Origin: an uncultured Bacilli bacterium
Lineage (GTDB): Bacteria; Bacillota_I; Bacilli_A; RF39; UBA660
Direction: 5' to 3'
Length of the DNA stretch: 35,606 bases
Assembly: GCA_934098455.1 (NCBI GenBank)
Contig: CAKOOU010000010.1
Location: forward strand, 1 to 35,606
Below are positions 15,413 to 22,759 of this stretch, piece by piece; position 1 is the first letter of the stretch, and each line of letters opens with the position of its first letter. The position numbers were made by a program, and so were the translations under genes. Below the pieces are notes generated by a model. That model saw only the letters and a list, made by a program, of their open reading frames with translations, searched no databases and was not told where the DNA came from.

Positions 15413-16618
15413 TTATCTACTATACCAATATGAACCCCTATTAGGTAAGCCTAAAGTTTTTTGTGGGTCATAAGTATTAGCTAAAAAGCTTGAATAAGTT
15501 AAATATGTTTTACCATACCATCCATTTGCTAACGTAAAATGTAAATGTGCTCCAGTAGAACATCTTTCATAACTACTTGTTCCACGTCCACCACCAACAG
15601 TTCCAACAACAGTATTATTAGTAACTTGATCCCCAAGACTTACATTAATTGTAAGCAAATGCATATACATAGAAGTAACTTGTTTACCATTTATAGTATG
15701 AAATATGTAAACTTGATTTCCACCACAAGATGCTCTTCTAATAATTTTACCTACCATACCATTTGCAGTTGCATAAACATTAGTACCTTCTGGATTACCA
15801 GCAATATCAATTCCACTATGAAACTTAGTACCAGATCCAGTTAAAGGATTAATTCGATATCCATAATAACTAGTAATTGTACCTTTTGTAACTGGTCTTC
15901 TATAACTTGTATCCCCTTTAATAGAAACACACTCATTCAAATCTTGATCATCTTTACATCCTAAATTCTTGTAATAATTAATTAATTCTTGAGTAGAATT
16001 TATCTCATCTTGAACATCCATAGAATCTTCACTAATCTGTTCAAGTTTATCACCTAAAGACTCAATCTTATTACCTAAATCTTCAATTTGTTTATTAAGT
16101 TCAACTTCTCTGTTAGCCAAATCTATTTGTAACTGTTCATTCTTTTTTATCAAATCATTATATTTATCAATTTGTTCATTATTATAATCAATTATTTGCT
16201 CTACTATAGCATATCTATATACTAAATCTTCATAACTAGTTGCATCAAATACATATTCTAAATATACATTTGAGCCATCAGTCAATTGATACGTTTCCAT
16301 AGTTTTTTTAATACTTTTTTTAGTAGAATCTATTTCTTCATTTAATGTTACAATATCAGCCTTAGCTTGTTCAACTTTACCTTGATTTACTGTAATTTCA
16401 TTTTTTGCATTAGATATAGATTGACTACTACTTGCAATCTGTCCTTGAGTAAGTTTTTTTTCATTCTCTTTTTGTTGCTTTTTACTTTTTAGAGCAGCTA
16501 ATTCATTTTTTAACCCACCTAATGTTTTAGCATTAGTAGAAGCTTCTGGTGTTATAAAAGTATAAAAACACAAAAGAACAGGTATAACAAACAAAATTAT
16601 TTTCTTAAAAGTTCTCAT
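15413..16618 (-). CDS. M23 murein hydrolase with coiled coil (PcsB/CwlO/EnvC-like)
   Basis: This secreted peptidoglycan endopeptidase is probably controlled by FtsEX. After a signal peptide (about 1-30) comes a long coiled coil (about 30-225) rich in Lys, Glu, Gln and Asn, as in EnvC or CwlO/PcsB. The C-terminal LytM domain (about 250-385) has zinc ligands in 'FHSGIDIAG' and 'GAHLHFTL', and a His in 'SMYMHLLTI'. It therefore looks catalytically intact, unlike EnvC. The ATG overlaps the ftsX stop by four bases (ATGA), so they are coupled. In streptococci and Bacillus, FtsX directly activates the PcsB or CwlO partner; the order here matches that pairing. Confidence 0.93.
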   Translation of the reverse strand: MRTFKKIILFVIPVLLCFYTFITPEASTNAKTLGGLKNELAALKSKKQQKENEKKLTQGQIASSSQSISNAKNEITVNQGKVEQAKADIVTLNEEIDSTKKSIKKTMETYQLTDGSNVYLEYVFDATSYEDLVYRYAIVEQIIDYNNEQIDKYNDLIKKNEQLQIDLANREVELNKQIEDLGNKIESLGDKLEQISEDSMDVQDEINSTQELINYYKNLGCKDDQDLNECVSIKGDTSYRRPVTKGTITSYYGYRINPLTGSGTKFHSGIDIAGNPEGTNVYATANGMVGKIIRRASCGGNQVYIFHTINGKQVTSMYMHLLTINVSLGDQVTNNTVVGTVGGGRGTSSYERCSTGAHLHFTLANGWYGKTYLTYSSFLANTYDPQKTLGLPNRGSYWYSR

Positions 16619-17517
16619 ATTTTCAAATACTTTCTAACTGCTCTAGTACTAGCAAACATACCTACTACTCCACCTATAATTAATAAAGCTAATGAAGTTT
16701 TATATATAATTAAACTTGGCTTAGTTAATTCAACTAAATTAGATAAAACTACACCACCCATAGACTCATAAAAATAAGTATAGCCAAAAATAGTAAGTAT
16801 AATAGGTATCAAACTACCAATTATTCCTAACAATAACCCTTCAAATAAATAAGGTAATTTAATAACAGTATTACTTGTACCAACAAGTCTCATAATATTT
16901 ATCTCATTTCTTCTACTAAAAATAGTAATCTTTATAGTATTTGTTATTAAAAATACTGTAACAACTATTAATGATACAACAATTATCCAACATCCTTTTT
17001 TTATCATATCAAATACACTAATCATTCTATCTACCATAGTTTCACCATATTTAACAAGTGTAACTTTATCTATATTCTTTATTGTACTAGCAGTTTCTTT
17101 AATCTTTTTAATATCTTTAACTTTTAATATATAAGTACTTTGTAATGGATTTTCATCCTCACTCCAATTATCCATTATAGTTTTAAAAGTTTCATTCTCA
17201 TTACTCATATTATTTTTTATTTCTTCTTTACTTCTATATACTATAGAATCTATATTATCAATACTTTTTAATTCAGTTTCTACATTTTTAACTTCATCAT
17301 CTGTAGATTTACTATCTACAAATACTATCATTGTTAAATCTTTTTCAATTTTTTCAGTCATATCTGTAACATTTTCTGTTGCAAGTATCGCAAGTGCTAC
17401 TAAAATTAATGTTATTACTGTACAAGATATACTAGCAACAGAAAGACTAAAATTACGAAAAATACTTTTAAAAGAATCTCTTATACTTCTATTAAATATT
17501 CTTATCAGCTTCATCAT
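16615..17517 (-). CDS. ftsX: Cell division protein FtsX
   Basis: FtsX is the permease-like half of the FtsEX complex, which passes ATP-driven signals to a peptidoglycan hydrolase outside. The 300 residues have the FtsX plan: one span (about 22-45), an extracellular loop domain (about 50-165; 'DLTMIVFVDSKSTDDEV'), then three spans with 'EINIMRLVGTSNTVIKLPYLFEGLLLG' in between. ATG 17517 is chosen because AAAGGA lies seven bases upstream; GTG 17541 lacks such a signal. The gene starts inside the last codons of ftsE (26-base overlap) and ends over the start of the hydrolase. Confidence 0.93.
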   Translation of the reverse strand: MMKLIRIFNRSIRDSFKSIFRNFSLSVASISCTVITLILVALAILATENVTDMTEKIEKDLTMIVFVDSKSTDDEVKNVETELKSIDNIDSIVYRSKEEIKNNMSNENETFKTIMDNWSEDENPLQSTYILKVKDIKKIKETASTIKNIDKVTLVKYGETMVDRMISVFDMIKKGCWIIVVSLIVVTVFLITNTIKITIFSRRNEINIMRLVGTSNTVIKLPYLFEGLLLGIIGSLIPIILTIFGYTYFYESMGGVVLSNLVELTKPSLIIYKTSLALLIIGGVVGMFASTRAVRKYLKI

Positions 17518-18199
17518 CGTATTTTCCTTTCTTTTTATCACTTACTATAACACCATTTTTTATAGTTATTACACGTTTTTTCATTCTATTAACTATATCC
17601 TTATCATGAGTTGCCATTACTATAGTTGTTTCTAAATCTTTATTGATATTTGTTATTACATCCATTATTTCTTTTGATGTATCTGGATCCAAATTACCTG
17701 TAGGTTCATCACATATTATAAGTTTTGGTTCATTCACTATCGCTCTTGCAATACATACACGTTGTTGTTCTCCACCAGAAAGTTCATGTGGATAACTTCT
17801 ATATTTATCTTTAAGTCCAACTCTATCTAATGCTTTTAATACTAATTCTTTTATTTCACTTCCAGCCATTCCATAGCTTTCTAAAGGATAAGCTACATTT
17901 TCATAAACAGTTAATTTTGGTAATAATTTAAAATCTTGAAATACAATTCCTATTTTTCTTCTTAGTTTATAAACTTTACTATTTCTTAATTTGGCAACAT
18001 TAATACCACCAACATAAACTTCTCCTTTATTAGGTTTTTCTTCTCTATAAAGAAGTTTTAACAATGAACTTTTTCCACTTGCAGTAGGACCAATTAAAAA
18101 TACAAATTCACCTTTTTCAATTGCCAAATTACCATTAGCAAGCGCAGTTACACCATTTTTATATACTTTATAGCAATCTTTGATTTTTATAAATTCCAT
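17492..18199 (-). CDS. ftsE: Cell division ATP-binding protein FtsE
   Basis: FtsE is the ABC ATPase of FtsEX. The 235 residues have Walker A 'GPTASGKSS', a Q-loop in 'FQDFKLLPKLTV', the signature 'LSGGEQQR', Walker B 'LIICDEPTGNLD' and the H-loop in 'MATHDKDIV'. The C-terminal tail is short and acidic, reaching into ftsX. AAGGTGGAG precedes the ATG. A TATACT box at 18223-18228 lies between this gene and the terminator upstream, so the operon has its own promoter. Confidence 0.94.
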   Translation of the reverse strand: MEFIKIKDCYKVYKNGVTALANGNLAIEKGEFVFLIGPTASGKSSLLKLLYREEKPNKGEVYVGGINVAKLRNSKVYKLRRKIGIVFQDFKLLPKLTVYENVAYPLESYGMAGSEIKELVLKALDRVGLKDKYRSYPHELSGGEQQRVCIARAIVNEPKLIICDEPTGNLDPDTSKEIMDVITNINKDLETTIVMATHDKDIVNRMKKRVITIKNGVIVSDKKKGKYDDEADKNI

Positions 18200-18232
18200 A
18201 TTTACTCCACCTTACTATAAAAAGTATAGCAC

Positions 18233-18276
18233 AAAAAAAAGACAATTTAAACATAAAGTCGAAAATTGTCAATTTT
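18233..18276 (-). terminator. Terminator between the TasA-like gene and ftsE
   Basis: GACAATTT (18241-18248) and AAATTGTC (18263-18270) pair and are flanked by A and T runs on both sides, so it could act in either direction. Here it ends the gene at 18283. Confidence 0.8.
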
Positions 18277-18282
18277 TTCTAA

Positions 18283-19086
18283 TTAATTTGTAATTTTAGC
18301 ATCTAAACTAGCACGAGTAACAGTTGATGTAGCTCCTAAAGTAACTTTAGTACCATTTTCATCAACATAATCGCTTCCAGATTTAACTACTGGAACTACT
18401 TCTAAAGTAGCAACTACACCAACGTTTTTACTTTTTTGTTCAGCATCTTCGTTAGCATAAATTAATTCAACTTCATAGTTATGAGCAGCAGTATCAGCTT
18501 TACCAAGTGTTATTGGAGTACTAACTATAGTTTGTCCAAGAGCACTAGTAGCAACTAAATTACCAATCCATAATGGTTCAGCAGTACCTGTTTCATATAA
18601 TGCTACATATAAATTTGGTTGATCTTCTTCAAGTAATCCATTAGTAACATCTTTTAATCTTATTACAAATGTATTATCACCAGCATTATCAGCAGTGTTT
18701 TGAATAGTAAATGTTGCATTAGTTTCAATACCATCTGCATCAGTTGGAGTTGTACCATCTGATTTTGTAGCGTGGTTAACAGTACTTACAGCAGTAATTT
18801 TATAAACACCAGTTTGACCAGTAACTTCTTCACCTTTAGAATATTGTGGATCATAAAAATGTTTACCATCACTTACCCAACCAGGAACTAAATTTTGAGC
18901 AACAATTTTATTACCAGCAGTATATTTAATTTCTAATTTACCTGCAGTAACCTCTACACTCTTATCAGCTTCATTACCTTGTACTCTTGCAGTAAAGTAC
19001 GCATAAGTAAATCCAACTACTGATAAAGCAACTACAAACATTGCAATTATAGCTATAGCTATCTTTCCGTTATTTTCTGATTTCAT
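18283..19086 (-). CDS. TasA/camelysin-family secreted protein
   Basis: At 267 residues this is close in size to B. subtilis TasA. A membrane segment ends in 'VGFTYAYFTARVQGNEADKS', then 'GKLEIKYTAGNKIVAQNLVPGWV' and 'FTIQNTADNAGDNTFVIRLKDV' follow the TasA beta-sandwich pattern (N-terminal strand, LxPG loop, long strands). It has no added tip domain. Such proteins are cut by SipW-type signal peptidase and form extracellular fibres; no sipW lies in the window. Its base composition and codons are less AT-rich than its neighbours, with many GCA and ACT codons, suggesting high expression. A near-consensus promoter and AGGAGG precede it. It could be the main fibre subunit with which the TasA-headed tip proteins assemble (inference). 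Confidence 0.8.
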   Translation of the reverse strand: MKSENNGKIAIAIIAMFVVALSVVGFTYAYFTARVQGNEADKSVEVTAGKLEIKYTAGNKIVAQNLVPGWVSDGKHFYDPQYSKGEEVTGQTGVYKITAVSTVNHATKSDGTTPTDADGIETNATFTIQNTADNAGDNTFVIRLKDVTNGLLEEDQPNLYVALYETGTAEPLWIGNLVATSALGQTIVSTPITLGKADTAAHNYEVELIYANEDAEQKSKNVGVVATLEVVPVVKSGSDYVDENGTKVTLGATSTVTRASLDAKITN

Positions 19087-19111
19087 TTCTTTTCTATCCT
19101 CCTACAATAAA

Positions 19112-19140
19112 ATCATATCAAATGCTAATTATTATGTCAA
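19112..19140 (-). promoter_or_regulatory. Promoter of the TasA-like gene
   Basis: TTGACA (19140-19135), 17-base spacer, TATGAT (19117-19112) on the minus strand, about 25 bases before the ATG. Confidence 0.75.
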
Positions 19141-19159
19141 TTTAAAATTAATAAAAATT

Positions 19160-19187
19160 AAAAAAAATAGACGATTAATGTCTATTA
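19160..19187 (-). terminator. Terminator of the 19185-19604 gene
   Basis: AATAGAC and GTCTATT pair around a 7-nt loop and are followed on the minus strand by a T run. The stem overlaps the stop codon. Confidence 0.75.
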
Positions 19188-19604
19188 TTTATTTTGTAAC
19201 ATATTTAACATATCAATTTTAAACATATCTTTAGATGCATTTGCCTTACTAATCATTACACCTTTATAAGTAGTTAACTCAGCCATATGTCCTTCTAATA
19301 ATATATCAGTTGGAGTAATAGTATCTAACATAACTACATTTTCTTGTTTATAAACAATATATTTTAATGTAACATCACCATGAACTTGTTTAAACATAGA
19401 ATCACTTGGTAACTTTAATTCATAAGTCTCAGTTTTATCTTCTTTATTTTTACTAATTAACTCACCTATAAAATTACCTTTTCTTAATTCTGGATAATAA
19501 TCAAAATTAAGTTTCTTATAAGCCAACATATTATATTTTTTTAAGGCTCTTTCTAGTTTTTTAAACTCATTCTCATTAATATAATCTAAAATAAATCCTT
19601 TCAT
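19185..19604 (-). CDS. Hypothetical cytoplasmic protein
   Basis: I do not recognise this 139-residue protein. It has no signal or membrane span. The first third is helical and basic ('EFKKLERALKKYNMLAYKKL'), the middle looks like beta strands ('GNFIGELISKN', 'TYELKLPSDSMFKQVHGDV'), and the end is mixed. It has its own near-consensus promoter (19637-19665) and terminator, so it is a single-gene unit. The ribosome-binding site AAGGGGG lies 12 bases before the ATG. Confidence 0.7.
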   Translation of the reverse strand: MKGFILDYINENEFKKLERALKKYNMLAYKKLNFDYYPELRKGNFIGELISKNKEDKTETYELKLPSDSMFKQVHGDVTLKYIVYKQENVVMLDTITPTDILLEGHMAELTTYKGVMISKANASKDMFKIDMLNMLQNK

Positions 19605-19636
19605 TAAAATAACCCCCTTATTTCAAATGTGTATAA

Positions 19637-19665
19637 ATTATAGCATTTTTCTAACATTTTGTCAA
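19637..19665 (-). promoter_or_regulatory. Promoter of the 19185-19604 gene
   Basis: TTGACA (19665-19660), 17-base spacer, TATAAT (19642-19637): a consensus sigma-A promoter on the minus strand. Confidence 0.8.
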
Positions 19666-19686
19666 ATTAAATCGAACAAATGTAGT

Positions 19687-19719
19687 TAAAAAAAATACTT
19701 GTCGTTAAGATAAGTATTT
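19687..19719 (-). terminator. Terminator of the prepilin gene
   Basis: AAATACTT (19693-19700) and AAGTATTT (19712-19719) pair, with a T run following on the minus strand. Confidence 0.75.
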
Positions 19720-19721
19720 CT

Positions 19722-19916
19722 TTATTGTGCATCTACACATTTTCCTTCACCAGGTTTACTTCCCTTTTCATATACTTGTCCAGTCAATGAACAACCCGAT
19801 TTAGTAATAGAATCCTTTAAATATCCACCAAAATAATTTACTAGTGCAATTGTTAAAACACTAATTAATGCAATAATTAAAACATATTCTACCAAAGCTT
19901 GTCCTCTTTTATTCAT
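19722..19916 (-). CDS. Flp/type IV prepilin-like small protein
   Basis: These 64 residues begin 'MNKRGQALVEYVLIIALI': a short basic leader, a Gly before the cleavage point and Glu at position +5 of the mature part, followed by a long hydrophobic helix. That is the class III/Flp-type prepilin signature recognised by A24 peptidases such as the one at 7242. The C-terminus has two cysteines (in 'SGCSLTG' and 'GKCVDAQ') that could form a disulfide, as in some pilins. ATG 19916 is set by AGGTGA; the open frame extends to GTG 19925, which is part of that signal. It has its own consensus promoter and terminator, and so is transcribed alone and perhaps strongly. No Tad genes surround it. Confidence 0.8.
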   Translation of the reverse strand: MNKRGQALVEYVLIIALISVLTIALVNYFGGYLKDSITKSGCSLTGQVYEKGSKPGEGKCVDAQ

Positions 19917-19938
19917 TGTAATCACCTACTATACCTAA

Positions 19939-19967
19939 AGTATAATTGATTTAATTATTATTGTCAA
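19939..19967 (-). promoter_or_regulatory. Promoter of the prepilin gene
   Basis: TTGACA (19967-19962), 17-base spacer, TATACT (19944-19939) on the minus strand. The promoter overlaps the end of ruvB. Confidence 0.75.
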
Positions 19968-20958
19968 ATATTAAATTTGCTTCTTTTAAATGTTCTTTTG
20001 CCTTTTCAGTTGACATTCTACCTCTAGGAGTTCTTTTTATAAAACCTTCTTGTAATAAATAAGGTTCTACAACGTCTTCTATTGTTGAAACTTCTTCTCC
20101 AATACTCGCAGCAATTGTCTCTATACCAACAGGCCCACCATTAAATTTAGTAATTAAACTATATAAATATTCTAAATCTACTTGATCAAGTCCATATTTA
20201 TCAACTTTTAATCTTTTTAAAGCTCTATCTGTTATATCTTTATCTATTATACCATCACCTATAACACTAGCAAAATCTCTTACTCTCTTAAATAATCTAT
20301 TAGCAATCCTAGGTGTTTTTCTACTTCTTTTAGCAAGTTCCATTGATGCATCATCTGTTATATTCATATTAAGTACTCTACTTGTTCTTTTAATAATTTG
20401 ATTAAGTTCATCTTCACTATAATAATTTAGTTTAGAAACAATACCAAATCTATCTCTTAAAGGACTAGATAAATCACCAGCACGAGTAGTTGCACCAACC
20501 AAAGTAAAAGGTGGTAAATCAATCTTTATATTTCTAGTATTGCCTTCAGTTCCAACAACTATATCAAGTTCAAAATCTTCCATTGCAGGATATAAAATTT
20601 CTTCTATAAATTTTGGTATACGATGTATTTCATCAATAAACAAAACATCCCCAGGTTCCAAAGTAGAAAGTATAGCTGCTAAATCTCCACTTTTTTCAAT
20701 AGAAGGCCCAGTAGTAGTTTTAATATTACTCCCAAGTTCATTAGCAATAATATGTGCCAAAGTTGTTTTACCAAGTCCTGGAGGCCCATATAAAAGAACA
20801 TGATCTAATGATTCATTTCTCATTTTAGCAGCATCAATAAATATTTTAATATTATCTTTAACTTCTTCTTGTCCAATATAATCTTTAATATATTGTGGTC
20901 TTAAAGAATTATCAGTTTCACCACTTAATAATTCTTTAGAAACTATTCTATCATCCAT
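19951..20958 (-). CDS. ruvB: Holliday junction branch migration helicase RuvB
   Basis: RuvB is the AAA+ motor that drives branch migration with RuvA. The 335 residues are full length and hold 'RPQYIKDYIGQEEVK', Walker A 'LYGPPGLGKTTLAHIIA', Walker B 'VLFIDEIHRI', sensor 1 in 'LVGATTRAGDLSSPLRDRFG', the arginine finger region and a C-terminal winged helix with 'EGFIKRTPRGRMST'. It follows ruvA by four bases. ruvC is absent, as is usual in Bacillota. Confidence 0.97.
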   Translation of the reverse strand: MDDRIVSKELLSGETDNSLRPQYIKDYIGQEEVKDNIKIFIDAAKMRNESLDHVLLYGPPGLGKTTLAHIIANELGSNIKTTTGPSIEKSGDLAAILSTLEPGDVLFIDEIHRIPKFIEEILYPAMEDFELDIVVGTEGNTRNIKIDLPPFTLVGATTRAGDLSSPLRDRFGIVSKLNYYSEDELNQIIKRTSRVLNMNITDDASMELAKRSRKTPRIANRLFKRVRDFASVIGDGIIDKDITDRALKRLKVDKYGLDQVDLEYLYSLITKFNGGPVGIETIAASIGEEVSTIEDVVEPYLLQEGFIKRTPRGRMSTEKAKEHLKEANLIFDNNN

Positions 20959-20962
20959 CTTA

Positions 20963-21514
20963 TCACTTTCCTAACAATTTCAATGCTTCTTTTATTTGAT
21001 TTTCTAAACTCAAATTATTATCAACTTTATCAATAATTCTTTTAATATCATTAGATTTATATCCCAAACTACTTAATACCTCAATAAGTTCACTAGAATC
21101 ATATTGAAATAAATCAGTTTGTGTTGTAAGTTTACCTTTTAAATCCAATATAATTTGTTTAGCAACTTTATCACCTATCTTAGGAAATCTAGTTAAATAA
21201 GTAACATTATCACTATTTATAGCATCATATATTCCTTTTATATTACCACTAGCAAACAAAGGCATAGCCATTTTAGGACCAATTCCCTTAACATTTATTA
21301 ATTTTAAAAACAAATTCTTCTCTTCCAAAGTTTTAAAACCATACAAACTATTTTCATCTTCTTTAACATGATTATATAAAAATACTTTACATTCTTCATT
21401 CAACTTAAAACTATAAGGATTACTAACAAATATAGAATAACCTATATTATTATTATCTAATATTATATAATTTCCATCATAACCCACTACAATACCTTTT
21501 ATATAACTATACAT
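20963..21514 (-). CDS. ruvA: Holliday junction DNA-binding protein RuvA
   Basis: RuvA tetramers hold the Holliday junction and load RuvB. At 183 residues it is slightly short for the family (about 190-205). The N-terminal OB-fold starts 'MYSYIKGIVVGYDGNYIILD' and includes 'YGFKTLEEKNLFLKLI'. The helix-hairpin-helix region has 'LINVKGIGPKMAMPLFASG' and 'FPKIGDKVAKQIILDLKGKL'. The C-terminal domain that binds RuvB has 'VLSSLGYKSNDIKRIIDK'. It probably shares a transcript with the upstream ADP-ribosylglycohydrolase gene, 24 bases away. Confidence 0.95.
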   Translation of the reverse strand: MYSYIKGIVVGYDGNYIILDNNNIGYSIFVSNPYSFKLNEECKVFLYNHVKEDENSLYGFKTLEEKNLFLKLINVKGIGPKMAMPLFASGNIKGIYDAINSDNVTYLTRFPKIGDKVAKQIILDLKGKLTTQTDLFQYDSSELIEVLSSLGYKSNDIKRIIDKVDNNLSLENQIKEALKLLGK

Positions 21515-21538
21515 ATTATCAACTCCATTTTAATATTA

Positions 21539-22708
21539 TCATACATTCGTTTGTATATCAATATTATTTTTTAATATATATCTTTTTTCCATATCAGTAG
21601 CAATCTTCTCACTCTGTATTATATTTTCAATATATTCCATACCTAACTTATTATATAATTCATAAGCATGAGTATATTCATGTATCCAAACAAGTAAATT
21701 ATCTATAGAATTAAGTTTAGGTATTAAAAGTCTTATACCAACTAGTCTATTTTTTCTATCCAATATAGGAAAACACCCAAACCAACTTTTATCATCAGTA
21801 TCTATAATTCTAACCTTATCACTTAAATAATCTATAAAATCTTTATTATACATACTATTTTGTTTCATAAAATTATTAAATTCTAATCTTAAATAAAATT
21901 CATTTACTATTTTTTGATAATTATTTGGAATATATTTTCTAACATTTTTTATTAAATAATCAGGTATTTTATAATAACTTTCTGCAATACTTCCAGCAAT
22001 ACACGAGATAGTATCCACATCTCCACCAATTGATATTGCATTTCTTATAGTTTCTTCAAAACTATTTGATTCTAAAAATACAAAGATTGCTTGAGGAACA
22101 GAATGAATTGCCCTACTAGTAAATCTATAATTATTTCTTAAATCTTCTAAATCAAAATCCAATTTAAAATAATTTTCTTCAATATATTTCTTTAATTCTT
22201 CTTTACTAATTCCATTTCTAAGTAAATAAATTGATACTGATACTGCTTCACTACACTTAATACTTTCTGGATGATTATGACTAGGTGTAGTTGCTAATCT
22301 ACTTTCTTTTTTTATAGTTTCTAAATCATCAAATAAATACCCAACAGGTGAAATTCTCATTGCACATCCATTTCCAAAACTATCACCATTTGCGTTTTCG
22401 TTTAACCATTTTATAAAGCCATAACCAAATTTATTTCTCCCATATTTATCAAAACCTAAACACACTTCATCAATACCATATTTTTTTAAATTTTCTTCAT
22501 ATGAAATACTATTTAAAATAGAATCTGCTATACTACATGTAAGAATAGAATCATCTGTCATAGAAGACATATTTGTAAATAATGGAAAATTTTCATTCAA
22601 TATTATACTTCTTTCCATTTTACTTCTTATAGTCTTTTTCTTCAAAGCATTAATTTCCATAACTTCATATATAGAACCAGCAACATCTCCTATGATAGCA
22701 CCATACAT
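21539..22708 (-). CDS. ADP-ribosylglycohydrolase (DraG) domain fused to a HExxH domain
   Basis: Residues 1 to about 265 form a DraG/ARH-type domain: 'GAIIGDVAGSIYE' at the start, metal ligands in 'MTDDS' (50-54), the family 'GNGCAMR' (112-118) and 'GGDVDT' (228-233). It should remove ADP-ribose from proteins, nucleic acids or small molecules. The C-terminal ~120 residues are a separate domain with 'WIHEYTHAYEL', an HExxH zinc-protease motif (His343, Glu344, His347), and a possible third ligand Glu near 367. I know no standard family with this pairing. The gene has a good promoter (22728-22756) and runs into ruvAB. The link to DNA repair is only positional. Confidence 0.8.
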   Translation of the reverse strand: MYGAIIGDVAGSIYEVMEINALKKKTIRSKMERSIILNENFPLFTNMSSMTDDSILTCSIADSILNSISYEENLKKYGIDEVCLGFDKYGRNKFGYGFIKWLNENANGDSFGNGCAMRISPVGYLFDDLETIKKESRLATTPSHNHPESIKCSEAVSVSIYLLRNGISKEELKKYIEENYFKLDFDLEDLRNNYRFTSRAIHSVPQAIFVFLESNSFEETIRNAISIGGDVDTISCIAGSIAESYYKIPDYLIKNVRKYIPNNYQKIVNEFYLRLEFNNFMKQNSMYNKDFIDYLSDKVRIIDTDDKSWFGCFPILDRKNRLVGIRLLIPKLNSIDNLLVWIHEYTHAYELYNKLGMEYIENIIQSEKIATDMEKRYILKNNIDIQTNV

Positions 22709-22727
22709 AAAATCAACTCCCTAAAAT

Positions 22728-22756
22728 ATTATATAATTTAATAATTTATTAATCAA
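22728..22756 (-). promoter_or_regulatory. Promoter of the DraG-ruvAB unit
   Basis: TTGATT (22756-22751), 17-base spacer, TATAAT (22733-22728) on the minus strand. Confidence 0.6.
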
Positions 22757-22759
22757 TTA

